A stretch of DNA of 56,024 bases from an uncultured Woeseiaceae bacterium (GTDB taxonomy: Bacteria > Pseudomonadota > Gammaproteobacteria > Steroidobacterales > Woeseiaceae), in contig CABXJW010000005.1 in assembly GCA_902512585.1 (NCBI GenBank), positions 1-56,024 on the forward strand, written 5' to 3'. Under the pieces are notes generated by a model. It did not search any database and was not told where the DNA came from. It saw nothing but the letters and a program-made list of their open reading frames with translations. The translations under genes were made by a program, and so were the position numbers. Of the stretch, positions 19,647 to 31,574 are shown in pieces (within the stretch, counting starts at the first letter, position 1; every line of letters starts with the position of its first letter).

Positions 19647-21533
19647 CTATATTTGCGCTAAATCACCTTTGTCTTCCAACCATTCTCTTCTATCAGAAGC
19701 TCTTTTCTTTGCGAGTAACATATCCATCATTTGTTCACTTTCATCGCCAGGTAGGACACTTAATTGTACCAACCTCCGAGTATCACGATTCATTGTTGTT
19801 TCACGTAATTGTTGGGGATTCATCTCTCCCAATCCTTTAAATCGAGTTACAGTAACCTTCCCTTTTAATTTTTCTTTCTCAATCCGCTCTAGTGTGGCAA
19901 GTCGTTCCTCATCATCCAAGGCATAAAAAACACGCTTTCCGACATCAATTCTAAATAAAGGTGGCATTGCTACATAAACATGCCCACGCATCACCAATTC
20001 CTTGAAATGCCTGAGGAATAGAGCGCAAAGCAAGGTGGCAATGTGTAGGCCATCAGAGTCAGCATCGGCCAGTATGCATATTTTATGGTAGCGCAAATCA
20101 TCTAAATTAGATCGAATGGGATCGACTCCAATTGCAACACTAATATCATGCACTTCTTGAGAGCCTAGAATCTCAGTTGTATCCACTTCCCATGTATTTA
20201 ATATTTTACCTCGAAGCGGCATTATCGCCTGGGAAATCCTGTCTCGTGCTTGTTTTGCAGAACCTCCCGCAGAGTCCCCCTCAACCAAAAATATCTCACA
20301 TAATTCTGGTTCTTGCGAAGTACAATCTGCTAGTTTGCCTGGTAATGCAGGGCCAGAAACAATTTTTTTGCGAACAACTTTTTTTGCACTTTTGATTCTT
20401 TTTTGTGCCCGCTCGATTGCTAGTTGTGCTATCAAGTCTCCAGATTCTGGATGTTGGTTCAACCATAATGAGAAACTGTCTTTTATAATACTTGTAACAT
20501 AAGCAGCCGATTCACGTGAAGATAATCGCTCTTTAGTTTGGCCTGAGAATTGTGGGTTTTCGAGTTTAACACTCAACACAAAAGCAACATCATCCCAAAC
20601 ATCTTCTGGCGCGAGCGTTAAACCACGGGGTAATAAATTTCTGAAATCACAAAATTCACGGATCGCATTTGCCAAACCAGTTCTCAAACCGTTTACATGC
20701 GTTCCACCTTGCGGTGTTGGAACAAGATTAACATAGCTTTCAGAGACGTTATTACCTTCACCTGTCATCCAAACGAGCGCCCAATCGACCGCCTCGTGCT
20801 CACCCGTCACACTGCCACTAAATGGTGATTCAGGTAAATGTGTTGTTTCTCCTATTGCTTCGGTCAGATACTCCTCTAGACCTTCAGCATAAAGCCATTC
20901 AAAACTCTCCTGTGTTTTTTCGAGTTTCAATTTTACTGTAAGGCCTGGGCACAATACCGCCTTAGCTTTTAGGGCATGCTGTAATTTAGAGACTGAAATA
21001 ACTGCCGAATCAAAATATTGAGGATCCGGCCAAAATCTCAGCGTAGTACCAGTATTGGCTTGCCCAACTTTCCCAACAACTTCTAAATCACCCTGTTTTT
21101 TACCTCCTGCAAAACTCAAACTATGCTCTTGACCTTCACGCCGAATCCATACTTCAAGATTCTTTGAAAGTGCGTTTACAACTGATACACCCACACCATG
21201 AAGACCACCTGAATATTGATAATTATCTTTATTAAATTTTCCACCCGCATGCAACCGCGTTAATATTAATTCCACACCAGGTATCTTTTCCTTGGGATGT
21301 AAATCCACTGGCATCCCGCGACCATCATCTACCACTTCAATTGACCCATCGAGATGAACCGTTACTTCAATTTTTTTACAATGTCCAGCCAGAGCTTCAT
21401 CAACACTATTATCGATTACCTCATGCGCTAAATGATTTGGTCGTGAAGTATCAGTGTACATACCCGGTCTTCTTCTAACAGGCTCTAGACCACTCAGTAC
21501 CTCAATATCAGCAGCTTTATAATTTTTACTCAT
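19647..21533 (-). CDS. parE: DNA topoisomerase IV subunit B
   Basis: ATPase subunit of topoisomerase IV. It has the GHKL ATP site ([37 protein letters not shown]) and the TOPRIM domain ([25 protein letters not shown]). The 628 aa length is close to the E. coli 630 and too short for a GyrB. It lies directly before parC. Confidence 0.96.
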   Translation of the reverse strand: MSKNYKAADIEVLSGLEPVRRRPGMYTDTSRPNHLAHEVIDNSVDEALAGHCKKIEVTVHLDGSIEVVDDGRGMPVDLHPKEKIPGVELILTRLHAGGKFNKDNYQYSGGLHGVGVSVVNALSKNLEVWIRREGQEHSLSFAGGKKQGDLEVVGKVGQANTGTTLRFWPDPQYFDSAVISVSKLQHALKAKAVLCPGLTVKLKLEKTQESFEWLYAEGLEEYLTEAIGETTHLPESPFSGSVTGEHEAVDWALVWMTGEGNNVSESYVNLVPTPQGGTHVNGLRTGLANAIREFCDFRNLLPRGLTLAPEDVWDDVAFVLSVKLENPQFSGQTKERLSSRESAAYVTSIIKDSFSLWLNQHPESGDLIAQLAIERAQKRIKSAKKVVRKKIVSGPALPGKLADCTSQEPELCEIFLVEGDSAGGSAKQARDRISQAIMPLRGKILNTWEVDTTEILGSQEVHDISVAIGVDPIRSNLDDLRYHKICILADADSDGLHIATLLCALFLRHFKELVMRGHVYVAMPPLFRIDVGKRVFYALDDEERLATLERIEKEKLKGKVTVTRFKGLGEMNPQQLRETTMNRDTRRLVQLSVLPGDESEQMMDMLLAKKRASDRREWLEDKGDLAQI

Positions 21534-21710
21534 GTGCTCTTCATTTAATATTTGTCTGTGCTAATTCTAACAGGAAGACCTCCGAGGTGCTCAGTGAAAA
21601 TTAATAAATTTATTATGAATGAGAAACTCTAATAATAAAAAAATTACCTCAGCAAAATATAATATTTTCAAGTTATTATTTTACTTTTTGTAAACCTATC
21701 GCTTGCAAAA

Positions 21711-21740
21711 AAAAATCTCTCCAAGAATAGAGAGATTTTT
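21711..21740 (-). terminator. rho-independent terminator after katG
   Basis: A 10-base perfect stem (AAAAATCTCT at 21711-21720 pairing with AGAGATTTTT at 21731-21740) is extended by one C-G pair and closed by an 8-base loop. Read on the minus strand it is followed by a run of nine T, fitting termination of katG, whose stop codon lies about 40 bases upstream. Read the other way it also ends in a T run, so it could act in both directions. Confidence 0.75.
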
Positions 21741-21782
21741 TATTTTCAATAAAAGCTAGATTAATAGCTGTTAATTAGTTTG

Positions 21783-23930
<2,148 letters not shown>

Positions 23931-23982
23931 TCAGTTTAGTAAATATATTTGATAATTGATTGTTACATCTGCTTATTCTGAG

Positions 23983-24023
23983 ATAATACTTTAAGTGATT
24001 TTTATGTTTAGAATAAGTCTAAA
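23983..24023 (-). promoter_or_regulatory. candidate katG promoter with Fur-family-like palindrome
   Basis: On the minus strand a TATTAT (-10-like) lies at 23983-23988, about 60 bases before the katG start. A 6-base perfect inverted repeat with a 5-base spacer (TTTAGAATAAGTCTAAA, 24007-24023) lies where the -35 would be. This 17-mer differs by one base from the TTTAGAA-N3-TTCTAAA pattern known for Irr-type regulators. Its position would let a repressor block the promoter. No OxyR-type four-part site was found. Confidence 0.35.
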
Positions 24024-24162
24024 ATACAAAAATTATGATAGGTACAATAAACATTTATGTCAACCAAAATAACTGTCTTGATCTGTAACACAATGCAACA
24101 TAAACTTAACTTATAAATAGTAATTTCAAACAATCAAATCATCGGATATATCATCAAATATA

Positions 24163-24396
24163 ATGACTGAAAAAAATATCAATTTAGAGCAATCATTAAA
24201 AGATCTTGAGTCACTCGTTGCTGAGCTTGAAACAGGTGAGCTTCCTCTTGAAGAAGCGATGAAGAAATTTGAAAACGGCATTAAACTTACACGAGCATGC
24301 CAAACTGCCCTCAAAGAAGCTGAACAAAAAGTTGAAATACTGCTTAATGACAGTAAGACAGAAGTCTTTGCTCCATTGGATAACGACAGCGATTAA
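24163..24396 (+). CDS. xseB: exodeoxyribonuclease VII small subunit
   Basis: 77-residue helical-hairpin protein (E. coli 80 aa). It has the family pattern LEQSLKDLESLVAELETGELPLEEAMKKFENG. It forms a complex with XseA, which degrades single-stranded DNA. The usual followers ispA and dxs are absent; instead its last four bases overlap the convergent pgpA stop. Confidence 0.93.
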   Translation: MTEKNINLEQSLKDLESLVAELETGELPLEEAMKKFENGIKLTRACQTALKEAEQKVEILLNDSKTEVFAPLDNDSD

Positions 24397-24872
24397 ACTA
24401 AGGATATTTGCCCAAGTACCAATAAACATATAATTGTGGCAACCCCTGCTACAATATCATCTAGCATTATACCTAGCCCACCAGAGATATTTTTATCTAT
24501 GTAACTTATTGGCCACGGTTTAAAAATATCAAAGCATCGAAATAAAATAAAAGCCAATAGCCAGTTTTGCCAACTCATAGGTTGGAATAATAAAATTGTG
24601 AACATAGTGGCCATTTCATCCCATACAATTCCGGGGTGATCATGCACATTCAAATCTTTAGCACATTTGCCGCAAATCCAAATTCCTGCAGTCAGAAAGA
24701 TGATGGCCATTAATGATTGAATCAAAAAACCAGCATCTAGTGTCAGCCACCATACCAGTATTCCGAATAAGGTTCCCGCTGTACCGGGAGCTAATCCAAT
24801 GAGCCCTATTCCTCCGCAAAAAGCAAAAAAGTGGATCGGGTTACTCATTGTGGGTTTTTCAATATTATTCAT
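24393..24872 (-). CDS. pgpA: phosphatidylglycerophosphatase A
   Basis: Integral membrane phosphatase that makes phosphatidylglycerol. The family signature HDHPGIVWDEMATMF near residues 76-90 and DDIVAGVA near the C-terminus carry the acidic catalytic residues; several hydrophobic segments surround them. It is 159 aa (E. coli 172). It follows thiL by 9 bases, the usual nusB-thiL-pgpA order. Confidence 0.94.
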   Translation of the reverse strand: MNNIEKPTMSNPIHFFAFCGGIGLIGLAPGTAGTLFGILVWWLTLDAGFLIQSLMAIIFLTAGIWICGKCAKDLNVHDHPGIVWDEMATMFTILLFQPMSWQNWLLAFILFRCFDIFKPWPISYIDKNISGGLGIMLDDIVAGVATIICLLVLGQISLV

Positions 24873-24881
24873 TGTTATTAC

Positions 24882-25838
24882 TCAAGAAAAATGTAAATAA
24901 CCACCATGATCGTATTCAATTTTCTTATTATCTAATATGCATTCTAAACCATCCGCTTCTGAGACAGCTCCAATCTGGGTAATAGAGATACCAGCTGTGT
25001 TTTTTATTTTATCCAATTCGTGTATTTTTGTGGCCGGTACTGTAAATAATAATTCATAATCATCTCCGCCATTAAGAGCGTATTGTTGTCTCTCTTTTTG
25101 ACTGAACAAATTTATTAAAGATCGTGAAAAAGGGATATCATTTATATTAATAAAGCCGCCAACCAAACTGGCATCGAGTAATTTTTTAGTATCAGCAAAT
25201 AAACCGTCCGACACATCGATTGCTGCTGAGGCAATATTAACCAGTGCTTGACCTATATGACTCCTTGCAGATGGTCTTGCAAAGCGCTCTATAAGAAACT
25301 TTTCATCTTCACTTGAGTCCTCAGTATCACCTATCAAGCCTAAACCCGCTGCAGCATCTCCAATAGTTCCAGTAATAAATATTAAATCACCGACACTTGC
25401 GCCCGCTCTAGTGATGGCGGAATCGCTTTTAACTTCACCGGTTATACTGGCAGTTAAGGTTAATTGCTTCCCTGATGTAGTATCACCACCCACTAAAGTT
25501 ACTTTATACTCCTCTAATGCGGTAAATAATCCTATCGAAAATCTTTCCAACCACTTTTCATTATATTCAGGCAGCGATAAAGCCAAAGTCAACCAACGTG
25601 GTATTGCGCCCATAGCTGCCATATCCGAAATATTAACAGCAACACATCGATATCCAATATCTTGAGGGGGCATAGTGCTGGGGAAATGGACATCTTCTAG
25701 GAGAGTGTCGACTGACATAACTAGATCATAATTTTTTGAAGGTTTAATAATGGCAGCATCATCACCGATACCATGAATTACCGAGCTATCCTGATTGCTA
25801 TTGTTGAAATAACGATGAATTAGTTCAAATTCATTCAT
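24882..25838 (-). CDS. thiL: thiamine-monophosphate kinase
   Basis: Phosphorylates thiamine phosphate to the active diphosphate. It belongs to the PurM-like fold family, with GIGDDAAII (N-terminal nucleotide loop), SVDTLLEDVHF, and the glycine-rich GGDDYELLFT near the C-terminus. It is 318 aa (E. coli 325). It lies between nusB and pgpA, and TTGGAG precedes the ATG. Confidence 0.95.
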   Translation of the reverse strand: MNEFELIHRYFNNSNQDSSVIHGIGDDAAIIKPSKNYDLVMSVDTLLEDVHFPSTMPPQDIGYRCVAVNISDMAAMGAIPRWLTLALSLPEYNEKWLERFSIGLFTALEEYKVTLVGGDTTSGKQLTLTASITGEVKSDSAITRAGASVGDLIFITGTIGDAAAGLGLIGDTEDSSEDEKFLIERFARPSARSHIGQALVNIASAAIDVSDGLFADTKKLLDASLVGGFININDIPFSRSLINLFSQKERQQYALNGGDDYELLFTVPATKIHELDKIKNTAGISITQIGAVSEADGLECILDNKKIEYDHGGYLHFS

Positions 25839-25867
25839 TATCAGACTCCAAGGAAAACAACTCTATA

Positions 25868-26308
25868 TCAGACTGATCTGAGCGTTTTTCCCGCTCTATC
25901 CAAAACTGCATTAATGTATTTATGGCCATCTTGTGAGCCGAAACGTTTAGTTAAATTGACCGCCTCATTTATTATTACCGCTGTATCGATATCTTTCTGC
26001 TCTTCAAGCTCATAATAGCCTAATAATAGTATACTTAATTCAATGGGATCGATTTGAATAAGCGAACGATCCAAATGCAATTCAATTTCTGCCTGATACT
26101 CTGAACTATTTTTATATATAGCTCTCAATGCTTTGGTGAAATACCTTTTATCAATTTTCGTATATTCTTCTCTCTCACGACATTGAGATAATAATTCATT
26201 GATATCATGATCAGTTAATTGCATCTGATAAAGCGCTTGCACTAACATTATTCTGGCTTGAGTGCGGCTTTTTCTGAGTTTTGATTGAATCTTTTTCTTG
26301 GCGGTCAC
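25868..26308 (-). CDS. nusB: transcription antitermination factor NusB
   Basis: 146-residue helical protein that binds boxA RNA with NusE (S10) in rRNA antitermination. Conserved parts are the ARIMLVQALYQMQL start of helix 1 and the VIINEAVNLTKRFG and FINAVLDR-like C-terminal helices. It starts with GTG, 2 bases after the ribH stop, so translation is probably coupled to ribH. Confidence 0.94.
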   Translation of the reverse strand: MTAKKKIQSKLRKSRTQARIMLVQALYQMQLTDHDINELLSQCREREEYTKIDKRYFTKALRAIYKNSSEYQAEIELHLDRSLIQIDPIELSILLLGYYELEEQKDIDTAVIINEAVNLTKRFGSQDGHKYINAVLDRAGKTLRSV

Positions 26309-26310
26309 GA

Positions 26311-26784
26311 CTAATCTATTTTTCTTAACAAATTAACCATTTCAATCACTGCCAGTGTTGCTTCTTCACCTTTATTGCCAGATTTTGTGCCAGCTCGTTC
26401 TAACGCCTGCTCTAAAGTATCGACCATTAAAACACCAAAACCAACTGGTATTCCATGCTTACTCTGAGCAGCTGATAAGCCCTCTGCACATTGACCTGAA
26501 ACATAATCGAAGTGGGGAGTAGCGCCTCTAATCACGGCGCCCAAAGCAATGATTCCATCAGCGCGGCGCGATGTTGCTACTTTATCTACCACCAACGGTA
26601 ACTCAAATGCTCCTGGAACCCGAATCAGCTCAATCGCATTCCTATCAACTCCATGACGATCCAAGCATGATAATGCTCCTTTTATAAGGGCATTCACCAC
26701 AAAGTCATTAAAACGAGCAGCAACAATACTATAGCGTGCTTCTCTCGGATGTAAATCAGCTTCAATCGTTGTTATCTTTTCCAT
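26311..26784 (-). CDS. ribH: 6,7-dimethyl-8-ribityllumazine synthase
   Basis: Condenses the pyrimidine from RibD with 3,4-dihydroxy-2-butanone 4-phosphate. Family landmarks are VRVPGAFELP-like (IRVPGAFELPLV), GAVIRGATPHFDYV with the catalytic His, and ISVPVGFGVL-like (GIPVGFGVLM). It is 157 aa (E. coli 156). It is fourth of the rib genes in the cluster. Confidence 0.96.
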   Translation of the reverse strand: MEKITTIEADLHPREARYSIVAARFNDFVVNALIKGALSCLDRHGVDRNAIELIRVPGAFELPLVVDKVATSRRADGIIALGAVIRGATPHFDYVSGQCAEGLSAAQSKHGIPVGFGVLMVDTLEQALERAGTKSGNKGEEATLAVIEMVNLLRKID

Positions 26785-26805
26785 TATTCACTATCCATTA
26801 GTCAT

Positions 26806-27945
26806 TTATTGTTCAACGTATTCTGTGATATTCAAATCAAAGCCAGAGATCGCATACATCTGTTTAGGTGCGGACAATACACGCATCTTACTTACCCCAA
26901 GGTCACGTAATATCTGGGCACCGACACCATAAGTTCGCAATCCAGCATCGCTAATTCGTTGTTCCTTTAACTGATCATTCATAGTTGACAATTCTTCAAC
27001 TGCATCCATTAAGTCTCGTGATGATTCTTGTTCTCTTAAGATTATCACAATACCTGTTTCTTCTTCTGATATTCTTCTAATCGCATCAGTTACTGGCCAG
27101 CCCAATGCTGTAGCTTGAACTCCCAACACATCACCCAGTGTATCTTGAATATGAACCCTAACTAGTGGCGCCTGTTCTTTTTTTAGAACGCCTTTCACCA
27201 TAGCAACATGGACCGATTGACTTACTTGGTCATCATAGCAATACAAGGTAAATTCCCCATAATCTGTATTCACTACTTTTTTAGCAATTCGCTCAACAAA
27301 ACGTTCTTTTTCGAGTCGATATCGAATTAAGTCTGCAATTGTTCCAATTTTTATATCATGCTTTCTTGAGAATTCTTCGAGATCAGGACGACGAGCCATA
27401 CTGCCATCCTCATTTAAAATTTCTACGATAGTTGCGGCTGGTTCAAAACCGGCAAGCCGAGCCAAATCACAGCCGGCTTCAGTGTGACCTGCTCTGGTTA
27501 AGACGCCTCCTGGTTGTGACATAATCGGAAAAATATGCCCAGGTTGGCTTAAATGTTCTGGTGTGGCATTTTCCGCAACTGCTGCCTTGACCGTCTTAGC
27601 CCTATCATGGGCAGAGATCCCTGTTGTTATTCCTTTTGTTGCTTCAATAGAAACAGTAAAGTTAGTAGCATGGTGTTGATCTGTCTCTTCAACCATTAAT
27701 GGTAAACGAAGTTGGGCGCACCGCTCTCGAGTTAACGTTAAGCAAATTAAACCGCGTCCATAGCGTGCCATATAATTGATATCCTCGGGCCGAACTTTTT
27801 CAGCTGCCATGATCAAATCGCCTTCGTTCTCTCTATTCTCATCATCGACCATGATGACCATTTTTCCTTGCTGAATATCAACAATGATATCTTCGATATT
27901 AGCGAAGGTGCTTTTTATATTCTGGACTGTTTTAGTCATAACCAT
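26806..27945 (-). CDS. ribB: 3,4-dihydroxy-2-butanone 4-phosphate synthase with degenerate GTP cyclohydrolase II domain
   Basis: The N-terminal RibB domain (about 15-215) is intact: DDENRENEGDLI and the HTEAGCDLARLAG segment are present. The C-terminal RibA-like domain has lost the zinc site. Where E. coli RibA has three Cys ligands in its HSECLTGDALFSLRCDC stretch, this protein has D268, T279 and L281. The GRGIG catalytic stretch is also gone (QESSRDLMDA). Such hybrids, sometimes called RibBX, are known in proteobacteria to lack cyclohydrolase activity. So a separate ribA is expected elsewhere. The gene overlaps ribE by 14 bases, pointing to coupled translation. Confidence 0.92.
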   Translation of the reverse strand: MVMTKTVQNIKSTFANIEDIIVDIQQGKMVIMVDDENRENEGDLIMAAEKVRPEDINYMARYGRGLICLTLTRERCAQLRLPLMVEETDQHHATNFTVSIEATKGITTGISAHDRAKTVKAAVAENATPEHLSQPGHIFPIMSQPGGVLTRAGHTEAGCDLARLAGFEPAATIVEILNEDGSMARRPDLEEFSRKHDIKIGTIADLIRYRLEKERFVERIAKKVVNTDYGEFTLYCYDDQVSQSVHVAMVKGVLKKEQAPLVRVHIQDTLGDVLGVQATALGWPVTDAIRRISEEETGIVIILREQESSRDLMDAVEELSTMNDQLKEQRISDAGLRTYGVGAQILRDLGVSKMRVLSAPKQMYAISGFDLNITEYVEQ

Positions 27946-28573
27946 TTATCTCAAGAAATTCTTTCGTTATTACGCCATCATTTGGCTTATCAAGCAAACG
28001 CTCTAAATAACGAGCTATTAAATCTACTTCAATGTTGACTTTATCACCAATTGAATAATCATTGATTATTGTAACATCAGTCGTATGCGGAATTACATTT
28101 ACTGTAAAAATGGATCCCAGTACTGCATTAACTGTCAGGCTTACACCATCAATACAGACAGATCCTTTTGCAGCGACATAACGTGCATATTCTTCAGGTA
28201 ATTCAACTTCAAAAGCAATAGAGCGAGCATCTTTCTGACGCCCAACAATTCTTCCAACACAATCCACATGACCACTAACAAAATGACCACCTATTCTCTC
28301 ACCAATTGCTAATGAGGGTTCAAGATTAACTGCATCACCTTCTTTTAAATCCCTAAAAGCAGTGACTCGCATAGTTTCTCCAGACACATCTGCATCAAAA
28401 CCATTATTGGTTATCTTAACCGCAGTTAAACAAACTCCGTTAATCGCAATACTTTCACCCACAGTAAATTCATTCCATTTAATCTCATTGGAATTAAATG
28501 TTATTTGAAAATCTCCACCTTGAGGTGAGATTTTTTTTACGCTACCTCTTGCCTTTATGATTCCTGTAAACAC
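27932..28573 (-). CDS. ribE: riboflavin synthase subunit alpha
   Basis: Joins two lumazine molecules to make riboflavin. It is 213 aa, the same as E. coli. There are two lumazine-binding repeats: the N-terminal barrel begins MFTGII and contains INGVCLTAV, and the second repeat has GHVDCVG and IDGVSLTVN. It follows ribD by one base and overlaps ribBA, so ribD-ribE-ribBA-ribH is one transcript. No FMN riboswitch fold is visible in front of the cluster. Confidence 0.96.
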   Translation of the reverse strand: MFTGIIKARGSVKKISPQGGDFQITFNSNEIKWNEFTVGESIAINGVCLTAVKITNNGFDADVSGETMRVTAFRDLKEGDAVNLEPSLAIGERIGGHFVSGHVDCVGRIVGRQKDARSIAFEVELPEEYARYVAAKGSVCIDGVSLTVNAVLGSIFTVNVIPHTTDVTIINDYSIGDKVNIEVDLIARYLERLLDKPNDGVITKEFLEINGYD

Positions 28574-28574
28574 C

Positions 28575-29675
28575 TCACACCCTCTTTTTTGGCTTAGCTA
28601 CAATCTTAATATCTTGACCAACCTTGCGAATCTCACTGATGATTAGCTCTTGCTTATTCATGAGACTAGTCCAAGCTGGTGTATGAAACATCGATTGAAC
28701 TTCACTACCCATAATATGGGGTGCCTGATAAATAACAAGCTCATCAATCAAGCTATTCATTAACATAGCGCCTGCTAATACTGGACCAGCCTCAATTAAT
28801 AAATTATTGATTTCATTAATGGCCAAAATTTCCAATACTGCTTGTATATCAACCCGATTATCCGTGGAAGCAGTCTTAATGATTTTAGTACCTGAAATAT
28901 CAAACTTATTACTATTTTGATCATCGACACAAAAAACCCATGTTTTTCCTTTATTCTGAAAAATTTTTGCACTTGGAGAAATATTCAACTGACTATCTAA
29001 TATCACTCTTAGTGGTTGGTTTTTAGTAAGTGAATCGTCACGCACTGTCAGGGCTGGATTGTCGTTTAGAACTGTTCCGCTGCCCGTCATTATAGCACCC
29101 GACTGGGCTCTTAATTTCTGCACATCTGCGCGTGCATGTTCTCCTGTTATCCACTGACTTTCTCCATTTTTCATGGCTATTGCACCATCCATACTGGTGG
29201 CTATTTTTAGACAAACGAATGGTCTTTTTCTCTCGATGCGTGAGAAGAAACCGCGATTCAAAAGTCGCGCTTCAGCTTCCATCAATCCCACCATTACTTC
29301 AATGCCAGCTGCACGCAACATCGCTATCCCTTTACCTGCTACTTCTTCGAATGGGTCCTGACAGGCAATAATAACCCGAGCTATATTCGCCTCAACTAAT
29401 GCTTTGCAACAAGGACCAGTTTTACCTTCATGCGCACAAGGTTCAAGAGTCACATATAAAGTGGCACCATTACTTGATTGGGTAATAGATTCGAGTGCGT
29501 TAATTTCAGCATGAGGCAAACCAGCTTGATGATGCCACCCCTCGCCAATTATTTGATTATCCACAACAAGGACGGCGCCAACTTGTGGATTTGGATGGGC
29601 AGAATATTTACCTTTTCTTGCCAATCGCATTGCACGTGCCATAAATTTTTGATCAGCCAGTGTATAATTAGCCAT
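28575..29675 (-). CDS. ribD: bifunctional diaminohydroxyphosphoribosylaminopyrimidine deaminase / reductase
   Basis: Second and third steps of the pyrimidine branch of riboflavin synthesis. The N-terminal deaminase carries HAEINAL and PCAHEGKTGPCC (zinc and catalytic residues). The C-terminal reductase begins with PFVCLKIATSMDG and has the LLIEAGPVLAGAML segment. It is 366 aa (E. coli 367). It lies 17 bases after nrdR. Confidence 0.96.
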   Translation of the reverse strand: MANYTLADQKFMARAMRLARKGKYSAHPNPQVGAVLVVDNQIIGEGWHHQAGLPHAEINALESITQSSNGATLYVTLEPCAHEGKTGPCCKALVEANIARVIIACQDPFEEVAGKGIAMLRAAGIEVMVGLMEAEARLLNRGFFSRIERKRPFVCLKIATSMDGAIAMKNGESQWITGEHARADVQKLRAQSGAIMTGSGTVLNDNPALTVRDDSLTKNQPLRVILDSQLNISPSAKIFQNKGKTWVFCVDDQNSNKFDISGTKIIKTASTDNRVDIQAVLEILAINEINNLLIEAGPVLAGAMLMNSLIDELVIYQAPHIMGSEVQSMFHTPAWTSLMNKQELIISEIRKVGQDIKIVAKPKKRV

Positions 29676-29692
29676 AGCGTATACTCACTGGA

Positions 29693-30208
29693 TTATTCGT
29701 TCTTATTAACTGCATCAGGTAATAATGATAACTGGGTTCGTTTCCGTTTCTTTTTTGGTTTACTTTGAAGGCGTTTAACTTCTTCTTGAAATTCTGTTAC
29801 ATCTTGGAAACTCCGATACACGGAAGCAAAACGGACATAAGCAACTTCATCAAGCCCTCTTAATTCATTCATAACAAGCTCACCAATCAATCTGGAAGGG
29901 ACCTCTCTCTCACCCATAGTCCTTAATTTGTGAATCATACGGCCTATGGATTGCTCAAATAAATCGGCTGATACAGGTCGCTTTTCCAGAGCTCGATGCA
30001 TACTTGCACGCATTTTATGCTCATCAAAGGGTTCACGGCGATCATCCGTCTTAATGAGTCTTGGCATCACTAATTCAGCCCCTTCGAAAGTGGTGAATCG
30101 CTCACTACAGTCCAAACACTCTCTACGTCTTCGAATTTGACGACCTTCTCCGGCTAGACGCGAATCGATGACCTTGGTTTCTTCATGATTACAAAATGGG
30201 CAATTCAT
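29693..30208 (-). CDS. nrdR: transcriptional repressor NrdR
   Basis: Represses ribonucleotide reductase genes in response to dATP/ATP. The zinc ribbon has two CPFC/CLDC knuckles (C3, C6, C31, C34), followed by RFTTFE and the ATP-cone domain (to about residue 140). It is 171 aa; the extra C-terminal tail over the 149-residue E. coli protein is basic (PKKKRKRT). It lies between glyA and ribD, the usual place. Its targets would carry NrdR boxes outside this window. Confidence 0.95.
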   Translation of the reverse strand: MNCPFCNHEETKVIDSRLAGEGRQIRRRRECLDCSERFTTFEGAELVMPRLIKTDDRREPFDEHKMRASMHRALEKRPVSADLFEQSIGRMIHKLRTMGEREVPSRLIGELVMNELRGLDEVAYVRFASVYRSFQDVTEFQEEVKRLQSKPKKKRKRTQLSLLPDAVNKNE

Positions 30209-30240
30209 CTTTATACATCAAGCCTTTCTGGTGTTAATTC

Positions 30241-31497
30241 CTAACCAGTATACACCGGAAAATCCTTACATAAGGTTAATACTTTTGCCCGTACATTTTC
30301 CACCATACTTTCGTCGTTTAAATCGGTCAGTATATCCGCAATCCAATGGGCGATTTGTTCAGATTCTTTAGTTCCAAATCCTCTTGTGGTTATCGCTGGT
30401 GTGCCCAATCTGAGACCACTTGTCACAAAAGGTGAACAAGGATCATTCGGCACTGTGTTTTTATTCACAGTTATGTTCGCTCGACTTAAAGTTGCATCAG
30501 CATCCTTTCCAGTAATACCCTTATCCACTAGACTAACTAATATCAGATGATTGTCAGTACCACCCGAGAGAATTGAATAACCTCTCTCCATTAGGGTGTT
30601 GGCCATTGCTCTGGCATTCGCAATTACTTGAGCTTGATAGAGTTTGAATTCAGGATCTAACGCTTCCAAAAAAGCCACAGCTTTGGCTGCAATAACATGC
30701 ATCAATGGGCCACCTTGAATCCCTGGAAACACTAAAGAGTTAAATTTCTTAGTCAGCATCTCGTTTTCCTTAGCGAGAATAATCCCTCCTCTGGGTCCTC
30801 TAAGAGTTTTATGGGTAGTTGAAGTGACTACATCAGCGATATTGACTGGACTGGGATAATGCCCACTTGCTACCAAACCAGCAACATGTGCCATATCGAC
30901 CAAAAAATATGCACCAACATCATCAGCAATATCACGAAAACGCTGCCAATCTACAACTCTTGAATGAGCTGAGAAACCAGCAATAATGAGTCGTGGTTGA
31001 TGTTCTTTCGCCAATGCCTCGACTTGCTCATAGTTAATTAAACCTGTTTCTGGATCTATACCGTATTGAACAGCATTGAATAGTTTTCCTGAAAAATTTA
31101 CCGAAGCACCATGCGTAAGATGGCCGCCTTCAGAAAGACTCATCCCTAGAATCGTATCTCCTGCCTCTAATAGTGCCAAAAATACAGCTGTATTAGCCTG
31201 TGAACCAGAGTGAGGTTGCACATTTGCATAAGCAGCGCCAAATAATTTCTTAGCTCGCTCAATTGCCAATTGTTCTGCCACGTCAACAAATTCGCAACCA
31301 CCATAATAACGTTTACCCGGATAACCTTCGGCATATTTATTAGTGAGTACTGATCCCTGTGCTTCCATTACTCTTGGACTGGCATAATTTTCAGAAGCAA
31401 TTAATTCTATATGCTCTTCTTGACGACGGGTCTCATGTTGAACCGCAACAGACAACTCTTTATCAAAATCGTTAATTGATGATGTCTTACTAAACAT
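30241..31497 (-). CDS. glyA: serine hydroxymethyltransferase
   Basis: PLP enzyme that interconverts serine and glycine while charging folate with a one-carbon unit. The PLP lysine lies in [15 protein letters not shown] (about K229), and [24 protein letters not shown] and GGLRLG-like segments are present. It is 418 aa (E. coli 417). It lies 32 bases upstream of nrdR on the same strand; with folC and purine genes nearby it serves one-carbon supply. Confidence 0.97.
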   Translation of the reverse strand: MFSKTSSINDFDKELSVAVQHETRRQEEHIELIASENYASPRVMEAQGSVLTNKYAEGYPGKRYYGGCEFVDVAEQLAIERAKKLFGAAYANVQPHSGSQANTAVFLALLEAGDTILGMSLSEGGHLTHGASVNFSGKLFNAVQYGIDPETGLINYEQVEALAKEHQPRLIIAGFSAHSRVVDWQRFRDIADDVGAYFLVDMAHVAGLVASGHYPSPVNIADVVTSTTHKTLRGPRGGIILAKENEMLTKKFNSLVFPGIQGGPLMHVIAAKAVAFLEALDPEFKLYQAQVIANARAMANTLMERGYSILSGGTDNHLILVSLVDKGITGKDADATLSRANITVNKNTVPNDPCSPFVTSGLRLGTPAITTRGFGTKESEQIAHWIADILTDLNDESMVENVRAKVLTLCKDFPVYTG

Positions 31498-31574
31498 GAC
31501 TTAAAATTCTCCTAAATTAAATATTCTCGCCAGTAATTTGTTTCGCAACCTAGTATTCACAATAAATTCTCAAA

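Noticed and set aside
29676-29692. FMN riboswitch before the riboflavin genes
   Set aside because: Only 17 bases separate nrdR from ribD, and the other rib gaps are shorter, so no room for the fold.
29478-29768. 96-residue frame across the nrdR-ribD junction on the plus strand
   Set aside because: Antisense to two confirmed genes; the apparent protein is composed of reversed codons of their conserved motifs.
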